Shown piece by piece: positions 55,855-64,000 of a stretch of 64,000 nucleotides of DNA. Positions within the stretch are counted from its first letter, which is position 1, and every line of letters starts with the position of its first letter. A program made the translations under genes and the position numbers. The DNA comes from Ferruginibacter sp. (GTDB taxonomy: Bacteria > Bacteroidota > Bacteroidia > Chitinophagales > Chitinophagaceae): positions 124,001 to 188,000 of the forward strand of contig JAURKC010000022.1 of assembly GCA_030831945.1 (NCBI GenBank), given 5' to 3'. Below the pieces are notes generated by a model. That model was not told where the DNA came from. It saw only the letters and a program-made list of their open reading frames with translations, and did not search any database.

Positions 55855-55858
55855 CAGT

Positions 55859-57379
55859 ATGAATAATAAAAAGACAATCCTCATTATCATGGATGGATGG
55901 GGACTAGGAAAGATCAAAAGCAGTGATGCCATTCAACATGCAAATGTTCCTTTTGTAAGCTCTTTATATAAGCGATTTCCTAATTCGACCTTGGTTACCT
56001 GTGGCGAAGAAGTAGGTCTGCCGGAAGGACAGATGGGAAATAGCGAAGTAGGCCATCTCAACCTTGGTGCAGGACGTATCGTTTATCAGGAATTGCAGCG
56101 AATTAATGTTGCCATCCGGACAGGTGAATTTCAACAAAACAGTACTTTATTAAATGCTATACAATTTGCAAAAGCAAACAATAAGAAATTACATTTGATA
56201 GGATTGGTAAGTGATGGCGGTGTTCATTCTCATACCTACCATGTAAAAGCCATTGCTTCACTATGTAAGGAAGAAGGAATGAATAATTTATTTATTCATG
56301 CATTTACAGATGGAAGAGATACTGATCCAAAAAGTGGATTAGGGTATTTATCAGATTTGCAGCAACATCTTGATAAAACTACAGGAGCTATTGCTAGCAT
56401 CACTGGCAGATATTATGCAATGGATAGAGATAAGCGATGGGAAAGAGTAAAACTTGCTTATGACGCAATGGTTAGTGGTATTGGAACTAAAACCAATGAC
56501 ATCCTTGGAGAAGTAAAAAAATCTTACGAACAAGATATTACTGATGAATTTATAAAGCCCATTATCAATAGCCAAATTGCTAATGGAAGTATTGAAAATG
56601 GGGATGTAGTTATTAGTTTTAATTTTAGAACCGATCGATGTAGAGAAATTACTGAAGTACTCACACAAAAAGATTTTCCTGAATTTGGTATGGAAAAATT
56701 AGCGCTTCACTATACCACCATGACGCAATATGATCATAGTTTTAAAAATGTTCACGTAATTTTTGAAAAAGATGATTTAAAAAATACCTTAGGTGAAATC
56801 CTTGAAAAGAATAATAAAACTCAAATTCGAATAGCTGAAACAGAGAAGTATCCTCACGTTACTTTCTTTTTTAGTGGTGGAAGAGAGGCTCCATTTGTAG
56901 GAGAAAAAAGATTAATGGCCCCTTCTCCAAAAGTAGCCACTTATGATTTGAAACCAGCAATGAGTGCAATTGAACTAACCGAATCAATTCTTCCAGAAAT
57001 TAATAATCAAACAGCTGACTTCATTTGCTTAAATTTTGCGAATGCCGATATGGTTGGCCATACTGGGGTATGGAGTGCGATTATTAAAGCAGTGGAAACG
57101 GTAGACTCCTGTGTTGAAAAAGTAGTGGACGCCGCTTTAGAAAATGACTACACTGTATTTCTAACCGCCGATCATGGCAATGCAGATTTTGCTTTGAACG
57201 AGGATGGGACACCCAATACCGCCCATTCACTCAACCTAGTCCCTCTTTTTATAATTGATAAAAACTGGAAAGGTACCGTTAAAAGTGGTAAATTGGGAGA
57301 TATAGCACCTTCCATTCTTTCCATGATGAACTTGCCTATCCCGGCAGAAATGACAGGAGACATTTTGATTGCGTCTTAA
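55859..57379 (+). CDS. gpmI: 2,3-bisphosphoglycerate-independent phosphoglycerate mutase
   Basis: A 506-residue metal-dependent glycolytic mutase. The active-site serine lies in GNSEVGHLNLGAGR (about residues 60-73), with LIIMDGWG at 8-15 and the C-terminal metal site TADHGNAD near residue 438. It interconverts 3- and 2-phosphoglycerate via a phosphoserine. It has its own promoter with a probable leaderless start. The haem-binding gene is 23 nt downstream. Confidence 0.96.
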   Translation: MNNKKTILIIMDGWGLGKIKSSDAIQHANVPFVSSLYKRFPNSTLVTCGEEVGLPEGQMGNSEVGHLNLGAGRIVYQELQRINVAIRTGEFQQNSTLLNAIQFAKANNKKLHLIGLVSDGGVHSHTYHVKAIASLCKEEGMNNLFIHAFTDGRDTDPKSGLGYLSDLQQHLDKTTGAIASITGRYYAMDRDKRWERVKLAYDAMVSGIGTKTNDILGEVKKSYEQDITDEFIKPIINSQIANGSIENGDVVISFNFRTDRCREITEVLTQKDFPEFGMEKLALHYTTMTQYDHSFKNVHVIFEKDDLKNTLGEILEKNNKTQIRIAETEKYPHVTFFFSGGREAPFVGEKRLMAPSPKVATYDLKPAMSAIELTESILPEINNQTADFICLNFANADMVGHTGVWSAIIKAVETVDSCVEKVVDAALENDYTVFLTADHGNADFALNEDGTPNTAHSLNLVPLFIIDKNWKGTVKSGKLGDIAPSILSMMNLPIPAEMTGDILIAS

Positions 57380-57402
57380 ATAAAAAATTAAATCGTTGCA
57401 TT

Positions 57403-57909
57403 ATGAAAAAAATAATCAAGCCAATCGCCTTGGTACTATTAGCTGCTTTAATCATTATTCAATTTTTTCGCCCTGAAAAAAATGTGCGTTCAAGCGAAAC
57501 TGTTGCAACCAACGATATCAGTAAATTATATCCTGTACCACAGGAAGTAGCTGCTATACTGCAAACTAGTTGCTACGATTGCCATAGCAATAATACCCGC
57601 TATCCTTGGTATTCAAATTTTCAACCAGTAGCCTGGTGGTTAGCAGATCATGTAAAAGAAGGTAAAAAAGAACTTAACTTTTCTGAATTTGCATCTTATC
57701 GAATAGGAAAGCAGTATAGAAAATTAGAAGAAGTAAATTCAGAAGTAGAAGAGGGAGAAATGCCACTTGAATCCTACACTTTCATTCATGGCGATGCCAA
57801 ATTAAATCCTGCACAAAAAGAAAAACTAATGAGCTGGGCTTCCGAAATTAGAGATTCTATCAAAGCGCATTACCCTGCAGATAGCCTACAAAGACCTAAG
57901 AAAAAATAG
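57403..57909 (+). CDS. Haem-binding domain (CxxCH) protein
   Basis: A 168-residue protein with a single N-terminal membrane anchor (about residues 5-21) and a periplasmic haem-binding domain with CYDCH (about residues 57-61), preceded by VAAILQTS. The rest holds YPWYSNFQPVAWWLADHV typical of the Bacteroidota haem-binding family. It is between gpmI and a small protein with a TonB-dependent receptor following. Confidence 0.88.
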   Translation: MKKIIKPIALVLLAALIIIQFFRPEKNVRSSETVATNDISKLYPVPQEVAAILQTSCYDCHSNNTRYPWYSNFQPVAWWLADHVKEGKKELNFSEFASYRIGKQYRKLEEVNSEVEEGEMPLESYTFIHGDAKLNPAQKEKLMSWASEIRDSIKAHYPADSLQRPKKK

Positions 57910-57929
57910 ACTAATTATTTGTGGGTAGC

Positions 57930-58433
57930 ATGTTACAATCAAAAAAAATATTAGCCTCCTTACTACTACTTTTACTAGCAACCCCTTTGTTTTTCTTTAT
58001 AGGCTATCTAGTCAAACGAGAAATCGTCTGTCACGAAATGATGGAAAAATTAGAAAGCACTTCTCTCCATACCATTACCCTTGATCTTGCAGAGGTTAAT
58101 TGGATAAAAGCAAACAAAGAGGTAATGATTGAGGGGAAATTATTTGATGTAAAAAATTCAGAAATTATCAATAATAAAATAAAATTAACTGGATTATTTG
58201 ATTACGAAGAAACCAAATTAGAAAAAGATTTTACTGATACTTTTCATACAAATCAAAATCAATCGTCTCCTTTCAAACCCTTAAAATTAAAATTTATTTT
58301 TAATTTATATTTCAAAGAAGCGCTTTCATCCATTTCACTTTCCATTTTCCAAAATAAAGAAAGATATCCATTATTTAATGAGGTTGCTGTAACACAAATT
58401 GCCTCAATTACTTCACCTCCTCCCAATTTTTAG
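57930..58433 (+). CDS. Hypothetical membrane-anchored protein
   Basis: A 167-residue protein with an N-terminal helix (about residues 7-25) and a soluble, probably periplasmic, remainder. No family recognised. The frame also begins at a GTG 57921, but ATG 57930 is preferred. It lies between the haem-binding protein and a TonB-dependent receptor on the same strand, so an outer membrane or uptake link is possible but unproven. Confidence 0.7.
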   Translation: MLQSKKILASLLLLLLATPLFFFIGYLVKREIVCHEMMEKLESTSLHTITLDLAEVNWIKANKEVMIEGKLFDVKNSEIINNKIKLTGLFDYEETKLEKDFTDTFHTNQNQSSPFKPLKLKFIFNLYFKEALSSISLSIFQNKERYPLFNEVAVTQIASITSPPPNF

Positions 58434-58626
58434 TAGCATTAATTTCTTTTTAAAATTCTCGTTCATACTGCTTCTTGCTGTAAGCAGTAGTATGCAAGAT
58501 ATTTAATACATCCAACCCAGGAATAGGTTTCCAGCAATTGACAAATAATAATTGTTCATAATCAATTATTATTTGAAGTGTAATTCTGTACAACCAGCAC
58601 CCTGTATCAAACATGCAACAAAAAAA

Positions 58627-60936
58627 ATGAAAAAAATAAATCTACTATTTTGCTTACTTTTTTTATTTCAATCAATCAGTGCACAGAAGAATTCTCAGCA
58701 AGTTATGGATACCATCAGTAAAAGAATAGATTTAGATGAGGTGGTTGTTTCATCTAGCGGATTTATTGAAAGGAGAAGAAATATTGCGCAAAAAATAGAG
58801 GTGATTTCTGCAAAAAAAATTGTGGAATCAAATTCACAAAATACAGGCGACCTTTTGATGAACACAGGTAAAATTTTTGTCCAAAAAAGTCAACAGGGAG
58901 GAAGTAGTCCTATAATAAGAGGATTTGAAGCAAGTAGAATTCTGATTGTAATCGATGGAGTAAGATTGAACAATGCCATTTTTCGTTCTGGGCATTTGCA
59001 AAATATTATAACTAACGATCAAAATTCACTGCAACAGGTAGAAGTAATGTACGGGCCTTCTTCCACTATCTATGGAAGTGATGCGTTAGGAGGTACAATT
59101 CATCTGATCACTAAATCACCTATATTATCCATCAACCAAAAAACCTTCTCAACTGGCACCGCTTTTACTCGATTCAACAGCGTAAATCAAGAGAAAACGA
59201 TTCATGCAGATGCAAGTTTGGGTGGCAAGAGATTTGCTTGGTTTCAGAGTTATAATTTTAGCGACTTTGGAGATTTGAAAATGGGACAACACTATCCCAA
59301 AAACTACCCCAACTTTGGAAGAAGAAGTCAATATATCGGTCAACTGAATGGCATAGATTCGATCATGACAAATACAGATGATAGGGTACAAAAATTTTCT
59401 GGTTACAAACAATGGGATATTATTCAGAAATTACTATTTAAACAAAACGAGCATATTTCCCACAAACTAAATCTTCAATTATCCAATACGAATAATGTTC
59501 CGCGATACGATCGTTTGCAAGATGTGAAAAATTTCGGAACTCCAATTGGAACCACCTTACGATTTGCAGAATGGTACTACGGTCCCCAAAAAAGAGAAAT
59601 GGGTGCCTATGAATTTAATTTATCAAAAATTAGTTTTTGGGATGAATTGAAAGTAAATATTAACTACCAATCCATCGAAGAAAGTAGACAAACAAGAGAA
59701 TACAGACAGCTAGATAGATTTGATAGTCAAGTTGAAAAGGTTAATGTATTTGGGACAACTATCAGTGGAAGAATAAAGGCTGGAAACAACGAATGGGTTT
59801 TTGGTGGAGACCTACAATTGAATGATGTAAAATCTACTGCCAGCAGAACTAATTTAACTACCGGAGTAATTAGTAAACTTAATTCTCGCTATCCTGACGG
59901 AAAAAACAGGATGAATAATTTCGGAGTCTATGCTCAGCATACTTATAAATTCAAAAATCAAAAACTAGTATTAAATGATGGCCTTCGTGTACAGTCGATC
60001 AATCTACAAAGTAATGTATTAGATAATTCCTTTTTTCGTTTACCAGATACATCGGTAAAACAAAATAATGGAGCAATTACTGGAAATGTAGGGATTATTT
60101 ACTCCCCTAAAAAAAGCACTATACTAAGTGCATCCATCTCGACTGCTTTTAGGGCTCCTAACATAGATGATTTATCAAAAATATTTGAATCAAGCACTAT
60201 TGCAAGACAAGTAGTTATTCCTAATGCAAATTTAAAACCTGAGCACGCTTACAATTTAGACCTCACGCTCCATCAAATGATTGCTAAAAAAGTCAGTTTT
60301 GAGCTAACTGGTTTTTACACATTATTTAATCAGGCGATTATTAAAGCCCCCTTTACATTAAATGGACAGGATTCAATTACTTTCAATGGAGTGAAAAGTC
60401 AGGTTTTGGCTAGTCAGAATGTAAACCGAGCTAATTTATTTGGATTTTCATTAAGCGCAAATGCTGAAATATTTTCTGGATTTACAATTAATAGTAATCT
60501 AAGTTTAACTAAAGGATATTACAGAACGGATATTTCAACTAGCTCAAGTATTTATGAAAAACAATCCAATGGAACTTATTCTTTAGTAAAGAGAAATGTT
60601 ACGAAAAAACCGCTTGACCATATTTCTCCAATGATGGGAAAAACGAGCTTCAGCTATCAGCACCAAAAAATTAGCACAGAACTCTATTTTTTATACAATG
60701 GCTGGAAATATTTAGATCAATACAATGCCGACGGTGAAGACAATGCGCAGTATGCTACAATCGATGGAATGCCCTCTTGGCTAACGATGAACTGGAAAGC
60801 AGCGATAAATTGCAGTAAAAACCTATTAGTTCAGGTAGGAATTGAGAATATTTTCGATAGAAACTACCGATATTTTGCATCTGGATTTTCAGCTGGAGGC
60901 AGAAATATTATCGTTGCCTTGAGGTTAAATTGGTAA
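58627..60936 (+). CDS. TonB-dependent outer membrane receptor
   Basis: A 769-residue receptor with a signal peptide (FQSISAQ) and a plug domain: DEVVVSSSGF then LLMNTGKIFVQ, IIRGFEASRILIVIDGVRLN and YGPSSTIYGSDALGG. It ends in a 22-strand-type barrel with a typical C-terminal GRNIIVALRLNW. It imports iron complexes, haem or similar substrates with TonB. There is no carboxypeptidase-like N-domain, and no SusD partner follows. The frame opens at 58552; ATG 58627 gives the signal peptide. Confidence 0.92.
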   Translation: MKKINLLFCLLFLFQSISAQKNSQQVMDTISKRIDLDEVVVSSSGFIERRRNIAQKIEVISAKKIVESNSQNTGDLLMNTGKIFVQKSQQGGSSPIIRGFEASRILIVIDGVRLNNAIFRSGHLQNIITNDQNSLQQVEVMYGPSSTIYGSDALGGTIHLITKSPILSINQKTFSTGTAFTRFNSVNQEKTIHADASLGGKRFAWFQSYNFSDFGDLKMGQHYPKNYPNFGRRSQYIGQLNGIDSIMTNTDDRVQKFSGYKQWDIIQKLLFKQNEHISHKLNLQLSNTNNVPRYDRLQDVKNFGTPIGTTLRFAEWYYGPQKREMGAYEFNLSKISFWDELKVNINYQSIEESRQTREYRQLDRFDSQVEKVNVFGTTISGRIKAGNNEWVFGGDLQLNDVKSTASRTNLTTGVISKLNSRYPDGKNRMNNFGVYAQHTYKFKNQKLVLNDGLRVQSINLQSNVLDNSFFRLPDTSVKQNNGAITGNVGIIYSPKKSTILSASISTAFRAPNIDDLSKIFESSTIARQVVIPNANLKPEHAYNLDLTLHQMIAKKVSFELTGFYTLFNQAIIKAPFTLNGQDSITFNGVKSQVLASQNVNRANLFGFSLSANAEIFSGFTINSNLSLTKGYYRTDISTSSSIYEKQSNGTYSLVKRNVTKKPLDHISPMMGKTSFSYQHQKISTELYFLYNGWKYLDQYNADGEDNAQYATIDGMPSWLTMNWKAAINCSKNLLVQVGIENIFDRNYRYFASGFSAGGRNIIVALRLNW

Positions 60937-60956
60937 GAAATTAACCGATTTTATCT

Positions 60957-60990
60957 AAAAACGGCCAAATTTTAAAATTTGGCCGTTTTT
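60957..60990 (+). terminator. Palindromic terminator after the TonB receptor
   Basis: A 34-bp perfect palindrome (AAAAACGGCCAAATTTT and its complement) whose T run provides a terminator tail. It lies 20 nt after the receptor stop. Confidence 0.85.
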
Positions 60991-61047
60991 GTGATGCAGC
61001 AATTTTGAAGAATTTTTTGCCTATATTTATAGTGTAAAAGTACAATT

Positions 61048-61632
61048 ATGACTGAAGAGCTTATTTTGGCTGGATGTCTTACTAATAATGCCGCTGCACA
61101 AGAGGCGCTCTATGCGCGTTTTAGTCCTCGAATGTTGGGGGTATGCTACCGTTTTGCAAAAAACAGGGAAGATGCGGAGGATATGTTGCAAGAGAGCTTT
61201 ATTAAAATATTTTCACAAATACAGCAATACAGAAATGAAGGTGTATTGGAAGGTTGGGTCAGAAGAATAGTGGTTCACACTTGTATTAATATACTTAAAA
61301 GGAATAAAAAATTTTCGGATAGTATTGATATCAGTTTTGCTAGTGGAATTGGAACCAAAGAAGAAACCATTCCATCCATTATGCAGGCAAAAGAAGTGGT
61401 AGAATGTATTAGATTATTGCCCATTGGTTATAGAACGGTCTTAAATCTTTATGCAATAGAAGGCTACTCTCACAGAGAAATTGGAGAAATGCTAGATATT
61501 GAAGAAAGTACCAGCCGCTCTCAATACACTAGAGCAAAATCAATGTTAGAAGGTGTGTTAGTTAAAAAGAAAATTATTAGTGACCCTAGTGTTAAAAAAA
61601 CTTTCTTTGGCAGTTCAAAAGTGGCAAAATAA
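61048..61632 (+). CDS. ECF-type RNA polymerase sigma factor
   Basis: A 194-residue sigma factor: region 2 NREDAEDMLQESFIKIF (about 39-55) with WVRRIVVHTCINILKR (about 70-85), and region 4 LPIGYRTVLNLYAIEGYSHR then EESTSRSQYTRAKSML. It sits 45 nt upstream of a probable anti-sigma/beta-barrel protein on the same strand, forming a sigma/anti-sigma pair. The promoter is a weak TATATTTA at about 61023. Confidence 0.92.
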   Translation: MTEELILAGCLTNNAAAQEALYARFSPRMLGVCYRFAKNREDAEDMLQESFIKIFSQIQQYRNEGVLEGWVRRIVVHTCINILKRNKKFSDSIDISFASGIGTKEETIPSIMQAKEVVECIRLLPIGYRTVLNLYAIEGYSHREIGEMLDIEESTSRSQYTRAKSMLEGVLVKKKIISDPSVKKTFFGSSKVAK

Positions 61633-61677
61633 AGTTATACGAAACAAACTAAAGAATTATTAGAACGCTTGTGACCA

Positions 61678-63267
61678 ATGGATAGAAAATTTTATACTGA
61701 CGATTTCGAACGATTGATAAAGGAGATGTCAGACGAGTTTAGGATGTACCCTTCCAAAAGAATATGGAATAGTATTTATAATAATATACACCCTCAACGT
61801 AAATGGCCTTCGATTGGTATGTCGATTTCCTTAATTTTTACTTTGATTTTAGTTGGTCATCTAAACACGTCAAACCCCGTTTTAGTTTCCCAATTGGCCA
61901 GTAAGCAGTTAGCCTATCAAAATGCACCTTTTAATCTAGCTAATGCAATAGCCTATTCATCAAAATTTCCAGATCATTCTATAGGGTATAATCAAACCAA
62001 CATTTCACCTCTTAATGATTTAGAATCAGCCGCTATAGTTAATCAAGACAAGTTGAATAACAATCAATCAGGCCCTTACCATCAAAACATTACTTCAAAT
62101 AAAAAGGCCTCTTCAAAAGTTATTGATAATAATACTTTAGCTAATCATGAAGCAATCGCTCAAATACAATCTCTATCTAAGAAGGGTAATCAAAATTTAA
62201 ATAAATCAATTCAATCTTTAAGCAACTCTACTAAGCATTCAGTTGAATTAATTGCAGAAAACAGTTCATCTGAAATAGCATTAGAACCAAGTTCTTCAAT
62301 TGCTACTTCTCAAAAATCTAATATCAGCGATTTAATGAACTCCATTTCAGAAAATGAAATCAGCCGCAAGGAATTAACCAGTAACTTTTCGGAGGCTCTA
62401 CAGAATAAAATAACTAGTTTAATCCAAAAAAGACTATCTAAAAATAACCAAGCATTGATTTCAATGAAAGACAAGGAATGGGTTGAAAACATTGCTGTAA
62501 AGAATAAGAAAGTTGCAAAGAAATGGGCTGGTAAAATTACCTCCATGGCTTATTTCACCCCTTCGATTGTTTACCGATCACTCACTAATAACCCTGATTT
62601 TTTTATTAATAACTCCAGCAGTTCGCCGGTTTCACTCAGTACTGCTAATCAGGCATTGAAAGAAAATTTAAATCAACTACCTGCTATAGGTCTAGAAATA
62701 GGGGCTGGATTGCAATATTCAATTTTAAAAAATCTTAGTATCAAAGGTGGAGTTCAATTAAATTACACACGTTATTCAACCAATGCTTTTGCGAATTCCC
62801 ATCCTTTTTCTACAGCCATTACGCTCCATGATTTTGTATCTAACACTAATTACGAAATATATAAAACATCGCCCTTCTCTAATAAAGCAGGACTTGAAGC
62901 AACCAGACTCCACAACGAAACTTTTCAATTTTCGTTACCAGTTGGAGCTAATTTGAAATTAGCTGGCAATGAAAAATTACAATGGAATATAGGAGCGGCC
63001 ATTCAACCTACCTTTGTAGTAGGAGGAAAAAATTATCTGATATCGTCTGACTATCGAAACTTTGTTAATGAGCCCTCTCTGTTTCGCAGATGGAATCTAA
63101 ATGCAGGATTCGAAACCTTCATTACCTTCAAATCTAAAGGACTTAGTTGGCAGATTGGTCCTCAATTCAGAACACAGCTATTATCTACCAACAGTAAGCA
63201 ATATGTAATAGAAGAAAAATTGCTTAACTATGGATTAAAGGTGGGTGTTTCTAAAATTATTAGATAA
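61678..63267 (+). CDS. Probable anti-sigma factor fused to an outer-membrane-type beta-barrel
   Basis: A 529-residue protein. The cytoplasmic N-terminus (about residues 1-43) has the pattern LIKEMSDEFRMYPSKRIWNS and IHPQRKW, seen in Bacteroidota anti-sigma-like proteins. A membrane helix follows (45-62), then a long low-complexity Ser/Asn-rich linker (about 90-240), and a C-terminal region resembling porin-type outer membrane barrels (GLEIGAGLQYSILKNLSIKG and so on). It probably links an outer-membrane sensor to the ECF factor just upstream. No proteolytic site is visible. Confidence 0.75.
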   Translation: MDRKFYTDDFERLIKEMSDEFRMYPSKRIWNSIYNNIHPQRKWPSIGMSISLIFTLILVGHLNTSNPVLVSQLASKQLAYQNAPFNLANAIAYSSKFPDHSIGYNQTNISPLNDLESAAIVNQDKLNNNQSGPYHQNITSNKKASSKVIDNNTLANHEAIAQIQSLSKKGNQNLNKSIQSLSNSTKHSVELIAENSSSEIALEPSSSIATSQKSNISDLMNSISENEISRKELTSNFSEALQNKITSLIQKRLSKNNQALISMKDKEWVENIAVKNKKVAKKWAGKITSMAYFTPSIVYRSLTNNPDFFINNSSSSPVSLSTANQALKENLNQLPAIGLEIGAGLQYSILKNLSIKGGVQLNYTRYSTNAFANSHPFSTAITLHDFVSNTNYEIYKTSPFSNKAGLEATRLHNETFQFSLPVGANLKLAGNEKLQWNIGAAIQPTFVVGGKNYLISSDYRNFVNEPSLFRRWNLNAGFETFITFKSKGLSWQIGPQFRTQLLSTNSKQYVIEEKLLNYGLKVGVSKIIR

Positions 63268-63313
63268 TAATTTTTTTAGAAGTGAGCCTTTGATTGAAAC
63301 CTACTTCAGCCCA

Positions 63314-63343
63314 TTGTTTCCTATTGCTTTCTGTGTATTTTTG
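63314..63343 (+). promoter_or_regulatory. Promoter upstream of the last lipoprotein gene
   Basis: TTG at 63314-63316 and TATTTTTG at 63336-63343 with a 19-nt spacer; the gene starts at 63427. Confidence 0.5.
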
Positions 63344-63426
63344 TGTCATTCCCCAAGTCTAAAAACAATTACCCATTCAACTGATAGGTAAACGCTCATT
63401 CTTGGTCAAATTAAATTAAATACACA

Positions 63427-64000
63427 ATGAATAAATATATTATTATAGCAGTTTGTCTTTTTATTTTAAATGGATGTTTCAACAACTCTGATAAAATGAA
63501 TGCTACTGAAAAGAAGACAACAGTCGACTCTTTTTTTCCAGTCACTTCGTATTTAAAGGGACAAATTATTATCCTTGATTCTCTGCCAATCACTCCGCTG
63601 CAAATCACCACGATAAATGGCAAATCAGATTCTGTTTGGATTCCAAAAAATGACATGAAAAAACTGCTTGATCCCTTTTTGTCTGCTACAATAAATGAAA
63701 CAAATTTGGTTGAATTTTTTACTGAAACAAAATTCAATGACCAAACACTCAATGCCATTACCTTTACTTATGACCCTTCTAGGATAATTCCCGACTCTAT
63801 TTCTCTTCGACACTGGGATATATACATTAACCCTGAAACAGGAATAGTAGAAAAAGTTTACATTGTAAAAAATAGTAAAGAAGGTAAAAACAATTTCACT
63901 CAGCAACTTACTTGGAAATCTAATGAAATGGCAAAGATTACGACTATATTGAATAAAGAGGATGGAAATAAAGAACTTTTAAAAGAGGTAGTGTATACCT
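63427..64000 (+). CDS. Predicted lipoprotein, 3' truncated by window end
   Basis: The frame is open from ATG 63427 to the end of the window (191 codons, no stop). A signal peptide ends in the lipobox LNGC (Cys17), followed by FNNSDKMNATEK. The mature region contains paired segments such as ITPLQITTINGKSDSVW and HWDIYINPETGIVEKVYIVK. No family recognised. It is the only coherent reading of this stretch. Two short opposite-strand frames over the same region look like shadows. Confidence 0.75.
   Translation, partial: MNKYIIIAVCLFILNGCFNNSDKMNATEKKTTVDSFFPVTSYLKGQIIILDSLPITPLQITTINGKSDSVWIPKNDMKKLLDPFLSATINETNLVEFFTETKFNDQTLNAITFTYDPSRIIPDSISLRHWDIYINPETGIVEKVYIVKNSKEGKNNFTQQLTWKSNEMAKITTILNKEDGNKELLKEVVYT

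Noticed and set aside
63411..63906. Two minus-strand frames near the window end
   Set aside because: They are opposite-strand shadows of the plus-strand lipoprotein, which has a lipobox and a promoter.
1..64000. CRISPR arrays, insertion sequences, prophage
   Set aside because: No regularly spaced repeats, Cas-like proteins, transposase motifs or phage structural genes are visible on either strand.

Overview
The window is a dense stretch of an AT-rich Bacteroidota chromosome, most likely from the Chitinophagaceae or a close relative. The taxonomic call rests on gene content: a GldB-type lipoprotein next to nadE, a MoxR/DUF58/BatD/BatA aerotolerance cluster, DUF3127, DUF4293, DUF4239 and DUF4783 proteins, and two full UvrA paralogues. 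It also rests on promoters of the Bacteroidota form TAnnTTTG (-7), sometimes with a TTTG or TTG about 19-22 nt upstream, and on the near absence of Shine-Dalgarno sequences. Nearly everything is chromosomal housekeeping. I see no prophage, intact insertion sequence, CRISPR array, toxin-antitoxin pair or restriction system.

Layout. 1-6.6 kb (+): the tail of an M14 carboxypeptidase, a small membrane protein, aspS, rarA, an L,D-transpeptidase-like secreted protein and an ElaA-type acetyltransferase. 6.8-12.1 kb (-): uvrA and recQ. 12.4-13.9 kb (+): a SAM-I riboswitch with a readable terminator/antiterminator switch in front of homoserine dehydrogenase. 14-18.4 kb (-): CBS protein, rhodanese, OsmC, a SET-domain methyltransferase, a Tat-exported sugar isomerase/epimerase and a DUF1080 protein. 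18.9-24.1 kb (+): a TetR regulator plus ABC exporter, HlyD adaptor and TolC channel, an accessory-looking operon whose ABC ATPase lacks key motifs. 24.5-26.5 kb (-): tRNA-Pro, tRNA-Ser and dnaA. 27-32 kb: an OB-fold-like DUF3127 protein with an SSB-like tail, a FAD protein, a sugar nucleotidyltransferase, glyA and DUF4293.

32.1-35.8 kb: a second uvrA and an ECF sigma factor. 35.8-41.9 kb (-): DsbD and a separate DsbD-N domain protein, purQ, a membrane protein, dgkA and a class III aminotransferase. 42-47.7 kb: gamma carbonic anhydrase and a tiny lipoprotein (+), then rsgA and the BatA/BatD/DUF58/MoxR cluster (-). 48-55.7 kb: DUF4239 and a small membrane protein, nadE, gldB, a fatty acid desaturase, apaG, an eIF1/SUI1-like factor, nadC and DUF4783. 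55.8-64 kb (+): gpmI, a haem-binding CxxCH protein, a hypothetical protein, a TonB-dependent receptor, an ECF sigma factor with a probable anti-sigma/beta-barrel fusion protein, and a lipoprotein cut by the window end.

The strongest observations are the SAM riboswitch, whose antiterminator and terminator helices can be paired base by base; the TetR-controlled tripartite exporter with a degenerate ATPase and an extended palindrome at its promoter; the SSB-tailed DUF3127 protein divergent from dnaA; the bacterial SET methyltransferase; the sigma/anti-sigma-barrel pair; and two genes whose promoter -7 element lies only 4-5 nt from the start codon, implying leaderless mRNAs. Many gene starts were moved from the longest open frame to an internal ATG where family length, signal peptides or gene overlap supported it.
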